In this document: in pieces, positions 63,868-64,000 of the stretch | How the letters are laid out: each line of letters starts with the position of its first letter | How positions within the stretch are numbered: position 1 is the first letter of the stretch | NCBI GenBank assembly: GCA_004431415.1 | Contig: QPMI01000228.1 | Span: forward strand, 32,502-96,501 | From: Cyanophora paradoxa | Lineage: Eukaryota > Glaucocystophyceae > Cyanophorales > Cyanophoraceae | DNA length: 64,000 bases | Reading direction: 5' to 3' | Translations under genes and position numbers: made by a program | The notes under the pieces: model-generated | Seen by the model: only the letters and a program-made list of their open reading frames with translations | Told to the model about the DNA's origin: nothing | The model's database searches: none

Positions 63868-64000
63868 ACGTGCTTTCGGGCCCCGGCCCACGCTTCCCGC
63901 GAGTCTTTCACCCGAGCCATGTACACACGAATCTTTGCGCGCTTTCTCGCTCTTTGCTTCTGTATTCCATGTCGTAGTCAGTAACTTGAGGCCAGATTAA
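63868..64000. other. 3' region after the HMG-box gene
   Basis: Only 133 bp to the window end; A/T-richer, probably 3' UTR. Confidence 0.4.

Overview
This is a nuclear window from a very GC-rich eukaryote. The genes are compact and heavily interrupted by short introns of about 50-70 nt, so genes are recognised here as chains of short conserved exons and not as single open frames. A GARP/Myb-type transcription factor and an SPX-MFS protein point to Archaeplastida or a related alga. A nuclear LD-carboxypeptidase, a murein-recycling enzyme, would fit a glaucophyte such as Cyanophora, whose plastid keeps a peptidoglycan wall. That species-level guess is inference.

Layout, left to right: a 3'-truncated UvrD/Rep-type helicase (1-2357, -); a GH2-like protein that appears to have lost its catalytic acid/base (2737-5786, +); a secreted repeat protein (6012-9235, -); a compact island of four intronless ORFs on both strands (9827-12463) with repeated TATA/hairpin leader units; an intron-rich Ala/Pro/Lys-rich protein (12865-14444, +); a second secreted repeat protein, paralogous to the first and pointing the other way (14495-17678, +); LD-carboxypeptidase (17914-19717, -); SMC5 (20133-25070, -); a GARP transcription factor (25686-28004, +); an unrecognised gene (about 28348-29632, -); a membrane-linked cyclic-nucleotide phosphodiesterase (30180-34503, +); and a long minus-strand gene that reads SPX - MFS-like membrane domain - thymidylate kinase - DUF2252 (35572-41352, -).

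Then comes a near-identical duplication of order A-B-unique-B-A (41206-46880), a GLTP-fold lipid transfer protein (46784-48240, +), a 253-bp MITE (48876-49128), a Cyc8/Ssn6-type TPR corepressor (49310-52784, +), a PP2C phosphatase (53241-54824, -), the spliceosomal DEAH helicase Prp2/DHX16 (55190-60287, +) and an HMG-box protein (61429-63867, +).

Two observations stand out. First, many introns use GC donors: nine in the DHX16 gene alone, fixed by conserved protein sequence on both sides, and more in PDE, SMC5, LdcA and GLTP. Second, the intronless island (a paralogous ORF pair around a retropepsin-like ORF, plus a predicted myristoylated membrane protein, with a repeated two-hairpin leader) lies between the two divergent secreted repeat proteins and looks like a foreign or domesticated element. 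Exon boundaries were read by eye and are exact only where given as such.
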